Positions 33,092-41,744 of a stretch of 58,607 nucleotides of DNA are shown one piece after another. Under the pieces are notes generated by a model. The model did no database searches. It was given only the letters and a program-made list of their open reading frames with translations, and was not told the origin of the DNA. The position numbers and the translations under genes were made by a program. How positions within the stretch are numbered: the stretch's first letter is position 1; every line of letters starts with the position of its first letter. Source of the stretch: Candidatus Omnitrophota bacterium (GTDB lineage: Bacteria > Omnitrophota > Gorgyraeia > Zapsychrales > Zapsychraceae). The DNA is taken from the NCBI GenBank assembly GCA_023247445.1, contig JAHFGL010000006.1, positions 1-58,607 on the forward strand, in the 5' to 3' direction.

Positions 33092-33646
33092 ATGAGAATT
33101 TTGATTAAACCAATTGCCTGTTTGTACTTTTTATTCTCTTGTTTAGGATGTGATCGTCTTTATCGGTTTTTAGATAAAGAAGGGGCACAGGAAAAAGAGC
33201 TCATTGGCCAGGCTTTGCCCTATGAGCATAATCCAGCCGTCGAAGAAATTCAAAGATTGTTAAAGATTTATGGCTATTATTCTGGATTGCCTGATGGGGC
33301 GATAGGGGCCAAGACGCGCGGGGCTATTATTCGATTTCAACAAGAGAATGGGCTAAAAGAAACGCGCTATGTTGATGATGCGACATGGTCTAAGCTTAAA
33401 GTTTTTCGAGAAAACCAATTAATTGTTAAAGGAAATCTAAATATTAAACTGGTTCAAAAGCTTCTTAAAAAAGCAGGGTTTAATCCTGGATCTATTGATG
33501 GAAGCGTGGGGAAGAATACTATTATTGCGGTTAAGCAGTTTCAAAAGGTTCATGGTTTGATGGCGGATGGCAAGATTGGGTATAAAACGCTTGAACAATT
33601 ATCTTTTTATTTGTCAGAGACCAAAGCCCCATCCGTGAATCGGTAG
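33092..33646 (+). CDS. Lipoprotein with two peptidoglycan-binding domains
   Basis: 184 residues. Signal with lipobox CLGC (about 17-20). Two PG_binding_1 repeats: about 50-92 (EEIQRLLKIYGYYSGLPDG, GAKTRGAIIRFQQENGL) and about 120-168 (VQKLLKKAGFNPGSIDGSVG, IAVKQFQKVHGLMADGKIG). Likely ties the outer membrane to the cell wall. Divergent from the upstream minus-strand gene across an 80-base A/T-rich gap. Confidence 0.85.
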   Translation: MRILIKPIACLYFLFSCLGCDRLYRFLDKEGAQEKELIGQALPYEHNPAVEEIQRLLKIYGYYSGLPDGAIGAKTRGAIIRFQQENGLKETRYVDDATWSKLKVFRENQLIVKGNLNIKLVQKLLKKAGFNPGSIDGSVGKNTIIAVKQFQKVHGLMADGKIGYKTLEQLSFYLSETKAPSVNR

Positions 33647-33749
33647 CAAGGCAAATAGAACAATTATTTAAAAATATTATTTATTTTATTTGTTTTTTAA
33701 AATATATGTTATGATTCTGACACTGTTATAAAAGAATTTCTCTTTAGTT

Positions 33750-34883
33750 ATGAAAATCCACGAATATCAAGCCACGGAAATATTCAAGAAAGCTGGAATC
33801 CCAGTTATTAGCGGACGGGTTGCGACCGAAGTTTATGACGCTGCCTTGATTGCTGATGAAATTGGTTATCCAGTTGTCCTCAAATCTCAAGTTCTTGTCG
33901 GGGGCCGCGGTAAGGCGGGCGGGATCAAGGTTGTTAAAGACAAACATGAACTTGAAAAAACTTTCCAAGAATTAAAAAAACTTAAGATTAAAGGTTATCC
34001 AGTTGAAAAAATCTTGGTGGTTAAGGCCATCGACATCAAAAAAGAAATTTATATTGGGATTACCATTGATAGTGCCAAAGACGATGTGGTTCTCATTGCC
34101 AGTGCGGCTGGTGGTGTTGAGATTGAAGAGACGGCGAAGACAAATCCCGATGCGATTAAGAAGTTTTATCTCCAAGGTGAAAAAGAAATTGATCATCACC
34201 GTTGGCCGGTTTTTATCCGTTCCATTTTTGAAGATCCTGCCCAGAAAGAAGCTGCCACTAAAATCTTTCAGAATCTTGTTAAGGTTTTTTTTGAATACGA
34301 TTGTTCTATCGCGGAAATTAATCCTTTAGTTATTGATGGCAAGGGCCAGATTTTGGCGGCGGATGCTAAAATCAATTTTGATGAAAATGCGTTTTTCCGT
34401 CATGAAGAGTTAGTTAAACTACGTGATTTAAGATATGAGAATCCTGATGAGTTAGAAGCCAAAGAAAAAGGATTAAGCTTTGTCAAACTAGACGGCAACG
34501 TTGGTTGTATTGTTAATGGCGCGGGACTGGCCATGGCGACGATGGATATTGTGAAGTTAACCGGTGGCAGCCCTGACAATTTCTTAGATGTTGGAGGAAG
34601 CTCAAATCCAGAAAAAGTTTTAAATGCGTTAAAGATCATTTTGCGCAATAAAAACATTAAAGCTATTTTGATTAATATTTTTGGTGGAATCACCCGTTGT
34701 GATGATATTGCCAAAGGAATTTTAGAAGCTAAGAAACAAATCACGATGACGGTTCCTTTGGTTGTGCGATTAACAGGAACTAATGAAAAAGAAGCCAAAG
34801 AGCTCTTAGCAAAAAATGGCTTAAGCACGTATTCAACGATGCGCGAAGCGGTTGATAAGGTTGTGGAGTTAACGAAATCATGA
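33750..34883 (+). CDS. sucC: Succinyl-CoA synthetase beta subunit
   Basis: 377 residues with an N-terminal ATP-grasp ([30 protein letters not shown]) and the C-terminal CoA-ligase-type domain ([35 protein letters not shown]). Joins succinate and CoA with ATP or GTP, or runs in reverse. It overlaps sucD by 4 bases. No clear ribosome-binding site. Confidence 0.95.
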   Translation: MKIHEYQATEIFKKAGIPVISGRVATEVYDAALIADEIGYPVVLKSQVLVGGRGKAGGIKVVKDKHELEKTFQELKKLKIKGYPVEKILVVKAIDIKKEIYIGITIDSAKDDVVLIASAAGGVEIEETAKTNPDAIKKFYLQGEKEIDHHRWPVFIRSIFEDPAQKEAATKIFQNLVKVFFEYDCSIAEINPLVIDGKGQILAADAKINFDENAFFRHEELVKLRDLRYENPDELEAKEKGLSFVKLDGNVGCIVNGAGLAMATMDIVKLTGGSPDNFLDVGGSSNPEKVLNALKIILRNKNIKAILINIFGGITRCDDIAKGILEAKKQITMTVPLVVRLTGTNEKEAKELLAKNGLSTYSTMREAVDKVVELTKS

Positions 34884-35749
34884 GCATTTTATTAGATCAA
34901 AATTCTAAAGTTATTGTTCAGGGCATTACCGGCCGCGATGGATCATTCCATGCCGAGAAAATGGTGGAGTATGGAACCAAGGTTGTTGGGGGTGTGACGC
35001 CAGGCAAGGGTGGACAGCAAGTCGTCGGTATTCCGGTATTTAATAACGTCGCGGAAGCTAAAGAAAAAACAGCCGCTAATGTTGCAGTTATTTATGTTCC
35101 GGCCAAATTTGCCAAAGATGCCATGCTTGAAGATATTCGTGCAGGAATTGAGTTAATCATCTGTATTACGGAAGGCGTACCAGTTTTAGATATGGTTGAA
35201 GTTCGCAAGGCGATGGTGGGGAAAAATATTCGTTTGATTGGTCCTAATTGTCCGGGGGCTATTTCTCCAGGAAAATGCAAGGTTGGAATTATGCCAGGGC
35301 ATATTCATAAACAAGGCCCGATTGGTGTTGTCTCTCGCAGCGGGACGCTTACCTATGAAGTTGTTTATAATTTAACATTAAGTGATATTGGTCAATCGAG
35401 TTGTGTTGGTTTAGGTGGAGATCCAATTATTGGGACGCGATTTGTGGATGTTCTGGATATGTTTATGCGTGATAATGAAACCAAAGGAATTGTCATGGTT
35501 GGTGAAATTGGCGGGGCTGATGAACAAATCGCCGCTGATTATATTAAGAAAAATGCCACGAAGCCTATCGTTGGCTTTATTGCTGGCCGAACGGCTCCTG
35601 CCGGAAAACGCATGGGTCATGCGGGCGCGATCATCTCTTCAGGTGATTCTACCGCCGAGGCCAAGCGTGAAATTCTTAAACAGGCTGGCGTCACCGTTGT
35701 TGATTTCCCCGATGAAATTCCCGCTGTTTTTAAGAATAAATTAAAATAA
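34880..35749 (+). CDS. sucD: Succinyl-CoA synthetase alpha subunit
   Basis: 289 residues. CoA-binding Rossmann part ([20 protein letters not shown]), then [20 protein letters not shown], and the phosphorylated active-site His in RMGHAGAI (about 247). Coupled to sucC by overlap. Other TCA genes are not in the window. Confidence 0.96.
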   Translation: MSILLDQNSKVIVQGITGRDGSFHAEKMVEYGTKVVGGVTPGKGGQQVVGIPVFNNVAEAKEKTAANVAVIYVPAKFAKDAMLEDIRAGIELIICITEGVPVLDMVEVRKAMVGKNIRLIGPNCPGAISPGKCKVGIMPGHIHKQGPIGVVSRSGTLTYEVVYNLTLSDIGQSSCVGLGGDPIIGTRFVDVLDMFMRDNETKGIVMVGEIGGADEQIAADYIKKNATKPIVGFIAGRTAPAGKRMGHAGAIISSGDSTAEAKREILKQAGVTVVDFPDEIPAVFKNKLK

Positions 35750-35818
35750 CCTCTAAATTTTTTCAAAAGATACTATAATAGTCTCATCTTTAAGGACTTT
35801 TTTTGTCCAAGGCTTATT

Positions 35819-36922
35819 ATGACCAAGAAAAAAGTAAAAAATATTTTTCTGTCTTCAATTCATCAAGATGCAGGCAAAACCACCATTTCGCTTGGTTTGT
35901 ATACTGTTTTTAAGGAACGAAAATTAAAAACAGCTTTTATGAAACCGGTTGGTCAACAGTTTGTCAGCGTTGGTGATTTAAATATTGATAAAGATTCATA
36001 TTTGATTGGGGAAGTCTTTCGCTGTAATAAAAGATTTAAGGAAATGAGTCCGATCACAATTGGCCGCGGGTATACCGAAAAATATATTTTTAATCCCCAC
36101 AAGGATAAATTAAAAGAATCGATTGAAACATCATTTAAAACTCTGATTAAGGGAAAAGATGCGATTATCGTCGAAGGAACTGGCCATGCGGGCGTGGGGT
36201 CGGTTATTGATTTTTCTAATGCGGACGTTGCTCAGCTATTGGGATCGAAAGTTATTATTGTTAGCGAAGGCGGTATTGGCAAAAGCATTGATGAAATTAT
36301 GTTGAATAAGGCGCTTTTTGATTTAAAGAACGTCGAGATTTTGGGCGTTATTGTTAATAAAGTTTTGCCAGAGAAGTATGAAAAGATTAAAACGATATTA
36401 GGGAAAGGTTTAGAAAATAAAGGTCTACGTTTGTTGGGAGTTATTCCGCTTGATCCGCTATTAAGTTCTCCAACGATGCAAGAAATTAAAATTAGACTTG
36501 GGCTTGAGCTTCTGTGTGGTGATCTTGACACCTCACGTCGGGTTGCGCATACTATTGTGGCTGCGATGGAGCCGCACAACATGATTCATTATTTAAAGAA
36601 GAACACACTCGTTTTAACTTCTGGCGATCGGGTTGATAATATTTTGGTTGCGGTCAGTTCGCATTTAGTTAGCGGAGGAGAGGGCAATCAGGTGGCGGGG
36701 ATTATTTTAACGGGAGGGTTGATGCCGAATCCGAAAATTATCGATCTTCTTAAGAAAAGTAAAATTCCTGTTCTATTGACGGAAAATGATACGTACACGG
36801 TGGCTGGCAAAATAGAGCATCTTATTTGTAAAATCCAGAAAACAGATAAAGATAAAATTCAAGAAGCAAAACATCTTGTGAAGCAATATGTGGATGTGAA
36901 TGCAATTCTAGAAAATGCTTAG
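35819..36922 (+). CDS. BioD-like P-loop protein with DRTGG domain
   Basis: 367 residues. N-terminal dethiobiotin-synthetase-like (AAA_26) domain with P-loop HQDAGKTT (15-22) and VEGTGHAGVGSVIDFSNADVA. The C-terminal domain (about 225-335) has SGDRVDNILVA and AGIILTGGLMPNPKIIDLLK, the DRTGG pattern. This is the same architecture as the N-terminal regulatory part of long phosphotransacetylases, but without the catalytic Pta domain. Function unknown; position between sucD and a thiolase hints at acyl-CoA metabolism. A TATAAT (35774-35779) lies upstream. Confidence 0.8.
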   Translation: MTKKKVKNIFLSSIHQDAGKTTISLGLYTVFKERKLKTAFMKPVGQQFVSVGDLNIDKDSYLIGEVFRCNKRFKEMSPITIGRGYTEKYIFNPHKDKLKESIETSFKTLIKGKDAIIVEGTGHAGVGSVIDFSNADVAQLLGSKVIIVSEGGIGKSIDEIMLNKALFDLKNVEILGVIVNKVLPEKYEKIKTILGKGLENKGLRLLGVIPLDPLLSSPTMQEIKIRLGLELLCGDLDTSRRVAHTIVAAMEPHNMIHYLKKNTLVLTSGDRVDNILVAVSSHLVSGGEGNQVAGIILTGGLMPNPKIIDLLKKSKIPVLLTENDTYTVAGKIEHLICKIQKTDKDKIQEAKHLVKQYVDVNAILENA

Positions 36923-37002
36923 ACAGCTTTCAGTTTTCAGCTATCAGCTTTCAGTAGCTGATAGCTGCTGATAGCTGGTAACTGACAGCTGAAAGCTGAA
37001 AC
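36923..37002. repeat. Palindromic repeat, family R2, copy 1
   Basis: Built from iterations of agctttcag / ctgaaagct and ctatcag / ctgatag. The left end cagctttcag pairs with ctgaaagctg at the right end. It runs up to 4 bases before the thiolase ATG. Second copy at 51584-51662. Confidence 0.85.
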
Positions 37003-37005
37003 AAT

Positions 37006-38193
37006 ATGTTTCCCAATATCCTGTCTAATTCAGTTTACATCATCGATGGGGCACGAACCCCAATCGGCAGTGCTAACAAAAGTTTAAAAAGTTTTTCCGC
37101 CGCTGCGCTCGCTTCGCTGGTTATTAAAGAGCTTATCCGACGAAATAAGGTTAATAAATATTTGATCAATCAAGTTGTTTTAGGCAACGCCGTTTCTGCT
37201 GGTCTGGGACAGAATTTTGCGCGACAAGCATCTCTTTTGGCAGATCTTGATGAATCAATCCCGGCATTTTCGGTAAATAATGTTTGTGGTTCGGGATTGC
37301 AATCGATTATTTTAGGAGCACAGGCGATTTTAGCTCAAGAGGCTGATTTGGTTATTGCGGGAGCTTCGGAAAGTGCCACAAAAAATCCATTTTTATTGGA
37401 TCGTGATGATGTTGAAAACGAAAAGTTTAAGAACCACCAAGATAGCTTAACTCACGATGGTCTTTATTGTCAGATTTCCAAAAAGAGCATGGGGGAGTTG
37501 GTGGAAGATTTGGCAAAAAAATATAATATTTCTCGAGATGAACAAGATCAATATGCTTTAGAAAGTCATCGCAAGGCTTGTTTGGCACAGCAACAAAATA
37601 AATTTTCGAATGAAATTGTTTCTATTAAAGTTTCTAATCAAAAGACATTAGATAAGGATGATCGTCCTCGTCAGAATATCAGGATAGATTCCTTCCGTGA
37701 TTTACCTTCAGCCTTCAAAGATAATGGGACGGTAACCGCAGGCAACAGTTCTGCGCCAAGCGATGGCGCGGCGGCGGTTGTTCTGGCATCAAAAAGATTT
37801 CTTAACGAACATAAATTAAAAGCCAAAGCACGCATTGTGGGATACGTCTCGATCGGTGTTAAACCTGAGCAGACTTTTGAGGCCGCTATTGGTGCGATTG
37901 AAGCATGCCTTCATAAATGTCATTTAACATCTAAAGATATCGATTTGTTTGAAGTTGGCGAATCTTTTGCCGCTCAAGCTGTTTTAACTAAAATCAAGCT
38001 TGGGCTTGCTGATAAAAAGTTTAATGCTTTTGGTGGCGATCTTGCCTTGGGGCATCCTTTGGGCGGTGCCGGCACCCGAATTTTAGTTACGCTTCTTCAT
38101 GCGCTTTCTGATCAAAAACTACGCCGAGGTTTAGCTTGTGTTTGTTATGGCGGTGGTGGAGCTATCGCTATTATTATAGAAAGAACAGGATAA
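37006..38193 (+). CDS. Thiolase (acetyl-CoA acetyltransferase family)
   Basis: 395 residues. Nucleophile Cys94 in NNVCGSGLQS, catalytic His in ALGHPLGGAGTR (about 348) and second Cys in CVCYGGGG (about 377). The NEAF motif of the oxyanion hole reads GESFA here (about 317), an uncommon change. The usual reaction is condensation or cleavage of acetoacetyl-CoA. With the altered motif the exact substrate is uncertain. Confidence 0.9.
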   Translation: MFPNILSNSVYIIDGARTPIGSANKSLKSFSAAALASLVIKELIRRNKVNKYLINQVVLGNAVSAGLGQNFARQASLLADLDESIPAFSVNNVCGSGLQSIILGAQAILAQEADLVIAGASESATKNPFLLDRDDVENEKFKNHQDSLTHDGLYCQISKKSMGELVEDLAKKYNISRDEQDQYALESHRKACLAQQQNKFSNEIVSIKVSNQKTLDKDDRPRQNIRIDSFRDLPSAFKDNGTVTAGNSSAPSDGAAAVVLASKRFLNEHKLKAKARIVGYVSIGVKPEQTFEAAIGAIEACLHKCHLTSKDIDLFEVGESFAAQAVLTKIKLGLADKKFNAFGGDLALGHPLGGAGTRILVTLLHALSDQKLRRGLACVCYGGGGAIAIIIERTG

Positions 38194-38195
38194 TT

Positions 38196-39425
38196 ATGTC
38201 ACCAACCAAAAGTAAGAAATTAAATATTACTCAAATTCAAGAATTAACGATCCTGCGAAGTATCGTTGAGATTACAAATTCTGAGTTGGATTTAAATTGG
38301 ACGCTTCATGAAGTAGTCAAGGTTGTGACTGACATGACCAAAGCGGATTCCGTTTTTGTTTATCTCTTTGATGAAAAGAAAGAGCATTTGGTGCTCATGG
38401 CTTCTAAAACGCCGCATAAACATGAGTTAGGAAAAGTCACCCTTAAAGTTGGTGAAGGGATCACAGGTTGGGTTGCTCAGGAAAATAAGCCAGTGGCCAT
38501 TGCTCAAAATGCATACAAAGATAAGCGTTTTAAGGGGTTTGATGTTCTTCCTGAAGATCGTTATGAGGCTTTTCTTTCGGTGCCCATTCTTCATAAGAAT
38601 CGTGCCATTGGCGTTATTAATGTTCAACACAAAAAGCCGCATGAGTATGCTGCCGCGACGACAAATTTGATATCTATTATTGCTAAACAAATGGGTGGCG
38701 TTATTGATAATGCCCGGCTTTTTGATGAAGCCAAGAAAAAAGCTCTTCAGTTGGACAGTCTTGTTAAGGTTAGCAATTCAATTACTTCGCAAGATTATTT
38801 AGATGAAATTTTAAGTTTGATTGTTGTTGTTACGGCCGAAATGCTTAACTCGAAGGTTTGTTCGATTATGTTATTAGATGAAAAAGGTCATGAGTTGGTC
38901 ATGAAAGCGGCGCAAGGCTTAAGTGAAGAATATAAGAGAAAGCCTAATGTTAAGGTGGAGACAAGTTTAACCGGACAGGTGGTCAAAACCAAACAGCCGA
39001 TGATTATTAATGATGTTAAAAAGGAAGAACGGTTTGTCTATCAAGATCTTGCCACCAAAGATAATTTAACTTCTCTTTTGGCGGTTCCGATGGTTGTTAA
39101 AGAAAAGGCCATTGGTGTTGTTAGTGTGTATACAAAAATTCCGCATCATTTTTCTCAAGAAGAGATTGATGTTTTACAATTGGTTGCTAATCAGGCAGCG
39201 GTTGCGGTTGAAAATACAAAACTTGTAGAAGAGGCTTTGAGAGCCAAGGAAGCTTTAGAGACAAGAAAAGTGGTTGAGCGTGCCAAAGGCATTTTGATGC
39301 AGATGAATAATTTAGCGGAAGAAGCCGCTTACCGATTAATTCATAAGAAGAGTATGGACTCTTGCCGATCGATGAAAGAGATTGCTGAGTCGATTATATT
39401 GATGGATGAGATACGGAAAAAATAA
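38196..39425 (+). CDS. GAF-GAF-ANTAR RNA-binding antitermination regulator
   Basis: 409 residues from ATG 38196, 2 bases after the thiolase stop. GAF domain 1 at about 30-165 (VGEGITGWVAQENKPVAI; LSVPILHKNRAIGVI) and GAF domain 2 at about 195-340 (TSLTGQVVKTKQPMIIND; LLAVPMVVKEKAIGVV). The C-terminal ANTAR domain is at about 351-404: VVERAKGILMQ, AEEAAYRLI, MDSCRSMKEIAESI. ANTAR domains bind paired hairpins with six-base loops and prevent terminator formation. Such hairpins occur in the amt and glnA leaders directly downstream. The GAF domains probably sense a small molecule; the ligand is unknown. Confidence 0.93.
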   Translation: MSPTKSKKLNITQIQELTILRSIVEITNSELDLNWTLHEVVKVVTDMTKADSVFVYLFDEKKEHLVLMASKTPHKHELGKVTLKVGEGITGWVAQENKPVAIAQNAYKDKRFKGFDVLPEDRYEAFLSVPILHKNRAIGVINVQHKKPHEYAAATTNLISIIAKQMGGVIDNARLFDEAKKKALQLDSLVKVSNSITSQDYLDEILSLIVVVTAEMLNSKVCSIMLLDEKGHELVMKAAQGLSEEYKRKPNVKVETSLTGQVVKTKQPMIINDVKKEERFVYQDLATKDNLTSLLAVPMVVKEKAIGVVSVYTKIPHHFSQEEIDVLQLVANQAAVAVENTKLVEEALRAKEALETRKVVERAKGILMQMNNLAEEAAYRLIHKKSMDSCRSMKEIAESIILMDEIRKK

Positions 39426-39490
39426 ATTTTTTAGCACCTAGCGTCTTAGGTAGTATTTTTTAATAAGCTACAGAGATAATGAAAAAAGAT

Positions 39491-39519
39491 TTGACAAGTT
39501 AATTAATTAATTGTATATT
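39491..39519 (+). promoter_or_regulatory. Sigma-70-type promoter of amt-glnK
   Basis: TTGACA (39491-39496), 17-base spacer, TATATT (39514-39519). The predicted start (about 39526) coincides with the first base of ANTAR-type hairpin P1. Confidence 0.8.
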
Positions 39520-39525
39520 CTGACC

Positions 39526-39630
39526 ATCAAGCCAACGAAGGTTTGATGAAAATTTAAAAAGGGCACAGAAGTCCGACGATACTGGTGAAATGTAGAGTCG
39601 GACATTTTTATTTTAAGGGCAATGAGGTCC
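39526..39630 (+). promoter_or_regulatory. ANTAR-type antitermination leader of amt
   Basis: P1: atcaagcc (39526-39533), loop AACGAA, ggtttgat (39540-39547). P2: gggc (39561-39564), loop ACAGAA, gtcc (39571-39574). P3: gggc (39617-39620), loop AATGAG, gtcc (39627-39630). All three loops have six bases with A1 and G4, as in known ANTAR targets. The right arm of P2 is the base of terminator T1 and the right arm of P3 is the base of terminator T2, so hairpin and terminator exclude each other. Confidence 0.85.
39571..39614 (+). terminator. Leader terminator T1 of amt
   Basis: gtccgac (39571-39577) pairs with gtcggac (39597-39603), followed by ATTTTTATTTT. Shares its left arm with hairpin P2. Confidence 0.8.
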
Positions 39631-39670
39631 CGAATTAATCTAAGGAAACTTAGTCGATTCGGGATTTTTT
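39628..39670 (+). terminator. Leader terminator T2 of amt
   Basis: tcccgaat (39628-39635) pairs with attcggga (39657-39664), with an inner ctaag-gaaa-cttag stem, followed by six T. Shares its left arm with hairpin P3. Confidence 0.88.
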
Positions 39671-39673
39671 ACA

Positions 39674-39724
39674 GTGTAGGAAAGGACAAGCCTTTCCTAA
39701 CTGCTGAAAATTCCTTTCCTACAC
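39674..39724. repeat. Palindromic repeat between leader and amt
   Basis: Perfect 13-base arms gtgtaggaaagga (39674-39686) and tcctttcctacac (39712-39724). An internal cctttcct can pair with the left arm as an alternative. It lies after the T2 T-run and about 130 bases before amt. Confidence 0.75.
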
Positions 39725-39857
39725 AGCAAAGAAGATATGACGAACGAAGTGAGGAATTTTCTTGTTTGATGGGCAAGGAAGTTTTTGCCTAATATGACCC
39801 AAGAAGGTCTTTATATATAGGGAAATCAATAAGAACAAGAAAGAGGAGGAATCAATA

Positions 39858-41093
39858 ATGGACATGATTAATGCAGGCGATACAGCATGGGTCCTTGCCT
39901 CATCGGCACTGGTCATGCTTATGACTCCTGGCCTCGCCTTTTTTTACGGAGGCATGGTCAGACGCAAGAACATTTTAGGAGTCTTAATGCAATGTTTTAC
40001 AGTTTTGGGTGTCATTAGTCTTCAGTGGGTTCTATTTGGATACAGTCTTTCTTTTGGTCCAGGCAATGCTTTTATTGGAGGATTAAGCTGGGCTGGGTTA
40101 AATGGAGTAGGTTTTGAGCCTAATACAGATTATGCCGGGACTATTCCTCATCAAGCTTTTATGATCTTTCAGGCAATGTTTGCCATCATTACTCCTGCTT
40201 TAATTATTGGAGCTTTTGCTGAAAGAATGAAATTTTCTGCATTTTTGGTTTTCACTGTTCTTTGGGCAACCTTAGTTTATGATCCTATTTGCCATATGGT
40301 TTGGGCTGTTGGCGGATATGCACGTGGCTTTGGAACCTTGGATTTCGCCGGTGGAACAGTTGTTCACATTAATGCTGGTATTGCTGGTTTGGCGGTTGCT
40401 TTGGCGATCGGAAAAAGAAAAGGGTATGAAAATAAATCTTTTCCAATCCATAATCTTCCTCTTACGGTTTTAGGGGCTGGTTTATTGTGGTTTGGATGGT
40501 TTGGATTTAATGCTGGAAGTGCTTTAGCTGCTAATGGTTTAGCCGCTAGTGCTTTTGTCGTAACGAATACCGCCGCCGCTGCTGCAGGTTTAAGCTGGGC
40601 GCTTATAGAGTGGAAGGTTAATGGTAAGCCAACTATCTTGGGAACTGTTTCCGGAGCTGTCGCTGGGCTAGTTGCTGTTACACCAGCCGCCGGTTTTGTC
40701 ACTGTTATGGGTTCTATCTATATTGGTTTATTAGTTAGTGTATTCTGCTTTATTGCAGTCAGTTTCTTAAAACCAAAATTAGGATATGATGATTCCTTAG
40801 ATGCCTTTGGTGTTCATTGCGTTGGTGGAATTTGGGGCGCTCTTGCAACAGGTTTATTTGCGACCAAGACTGTAAATTCTGCTGGTGCTGATGGATTGTT
40901 TTATGGTAATCCAGCCCAACTTTTGATTCAGACAAAAGCTGTTCTGCTTACGGTTGTTTATAGTTTTGTGGTCACTTTTGTTCTTTGTAAAGTGATTGAT
41001 ATGGTAATGGGCCTAAGAGTAGATGAAGCTGATGAAGTTGAAGGGCTTGACGTCAGTCAACATCATGAACGAGCTTATACTGTTTTAGATTAA
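39858..41093 (+). CDS. amt: Ammonium transporter
   Basis: 411 residues, eleven-helix Amt channel. The pore twin histidines are His170 (GGTVVHINAG) and His320 (FGVHCVGG). The start has TPGLAFFYGGMVRRKN, the Amt signature. No separate signal peptide is visible. GAGGAGG precedes ATG 39858. Followed after 18 bases by the PII gene, as is usual for amtB-glnK pairs. Confidence 0.96.
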   Translation: MDMINAGDTAWVLASSALVMLMTPGLAFFYGGMVRRKNILGVLMQCFTVLGVISLQWVLFGYSLSFGPGNAFIGGLSWAGLNGVGFEPNTDYAGTIPHQAFMIFQAMFAIITPALIIGAFAERMKFSAFLVFTVLWATLVYDPICHMVWAVGGYARGFGTLDFAGGTVVHINAGIAGLAVALAIGKRKGYENKSFPIHNLPLTVLGAGLLWFGWFGFNAGSALAANGLAASAFVVTNTAAAAAGLSWALIEWKVNGKPTILGTVSGAVAGLVAVTPAAGFVTVMGSIYIGLLVSVFCFIAVSFLKPKLGYDDSLDAFGVHCVGGIWGALATGLFATKTVNSAGADGLFYGNPAQLLIQTKAVLLTVVYSFVVTFVLCKVIDMVMGLRVDEADEVEGLDVSQHHERAYTVLD

Positions 41094-41111
41094 ACTTAAG
41101 AGGAGGAAAAT

Positions 41112-41453
41112 ATGAAGCTTATTATTGCTATAATTCAACCGCATAGGCTTGAAGATGTTAAAAAAGCTCTTTATGCGGCTGATGTTAATTTAATTACCGT
41201 CAGTGAAGTGTTGGGTCATGGACGTGAAAAGAGCGTCGATGAATTTTACCGTGGATCGAAAGAATCCGGTAACTTGCTTAGAAAAATCCGTTTAGAGATT
41301 GCTGTTAATGACAACTTTGTTGAGCCAACCGTGAAGGCTATTGTTCGCGGTGGTAAGACAGGAAAAGTTGGCGATGGCAAAATTTTTGTCATGAGTTTGG
41401 AGCGATGTGTTCGTATCCGAACAGGTGAAGAAGGCCACGACGCGATTGGGTAA
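41112..41453 (+). CDS. glnK: PII nitrogen regulatory protein without the Tyr51 site
   Basis: 113 residues. Binds ATP/ADP and 2-oxoglutarate and normally plugs AmtB. The ends KLIIAIIQPHRLEDVKKAL and GKIFVMSLERCVRIRTGE are canonical. In the T-loop, Tyr46 is kept (EFYRG) but the residue at position 51, uridylylated in proteobacteria, is Glu (YRGSKE). The loop length is unchanged. So GlnD-type modification is not expected. Strong AGAGGAGG ribosome-binding site. Confidence 0.94.
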   Translation: MKLIIAIIQPHRLEDVKKALYAADVNLITVSEVLGHGREKSVDEFYRGSKESGNLLRKIRLEIAVNDNFVEPTVKAIVRGGKTGKVGDGKIFVMSLERCVRIRTGEEGHDAIG

Positions 41454-41454
41454 A

Positions 41455-41532
41455 GTTATCCTGAGCGAAGCGAAGGATCTCAAAGCTCTTAAGTATTTTG
41501 AGATCCTTCGTCGCTTTGCTCCTCAGGATGAC
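41455..41532. repeat. Palindromic intergenic repeat, family R1, copy 2
   Basis: Same family as 12757-12837: left arm with atcctgag and gaaggatctcaaa, right arm with tgagatccttcg and ctcaggatgact. Lies between glnK and the glnA promoter and could end the amt-glnK transcript. Confidence 0.85.
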
Positions 41533-41546
41533 TCAGTATAAAAATC

Positions 41547-41575
41547 TTGACAAAATTTTTAGCTATTAGTATACT
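41547..41575 (+). promoter_or_regulatory. Sigma-70-type promoter of glnA
   Basis: TTGACA (41547-41552), 17-base spacer, TATACT (41570-41575). Predicted start near 41582. Confidence 0.8.
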
Positions 41576-41600
41576 CAGCCATATTTTTACCAGGGCTATA

Positions 41601-41667
41601 GGGGCGAAGAAGTCCCAAAAATTTTATGTATCATTCCCTTCAATATCGACAGGGGCATTGATGTCCC
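41601..41667 (+). promoter_or_regulatory. ANTAR-type antitermination leader of glnA
   Basis: First hairpin ggggc (41601-41605), loop GAAGAA, gtccc (41612-41616): six-base loop with G4, but G at position 1. Second hairpin ggggc (41652-41656), loop ATTGAT, gtccc (41663-41667): A1 and G4 present. The right arm of the second hairpin is the base of the terminator that follows. The stems are nearly the same as those of the amt leader (gggc/gtcc). Confidence 0.82.
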
Positions 41668-41707
41668 GAAATTCCTTAAACTGTTTAAGGTGATTTCGGG
41701 ATTTTTT
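41664..41707 (+). terminator. Leader terminator of glnA
   Basis: tcccgaaat (41664-41672) pairs with atttcggga (41693-41701), with inner ccttaaa/tttaagg, then six T. It lies 40 bases before the glnA start and shares its left arm with the second ANTAR-type hairpin. Confidence 0.9.
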
Positions 41708-41744
41708 GTTTTAGACGGAAAATTCAACATAAGGAGAACATGCT

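Noticed and set aside
39765-39805. Further ANTAR-type hairpins close to amt (gggc-aaggaa-gttt and gacc-caagaa-ggtc)
   Set aside because: The first stem would consist mostly of G-T pairs, the second loop lacks A1, and no terminator follows.
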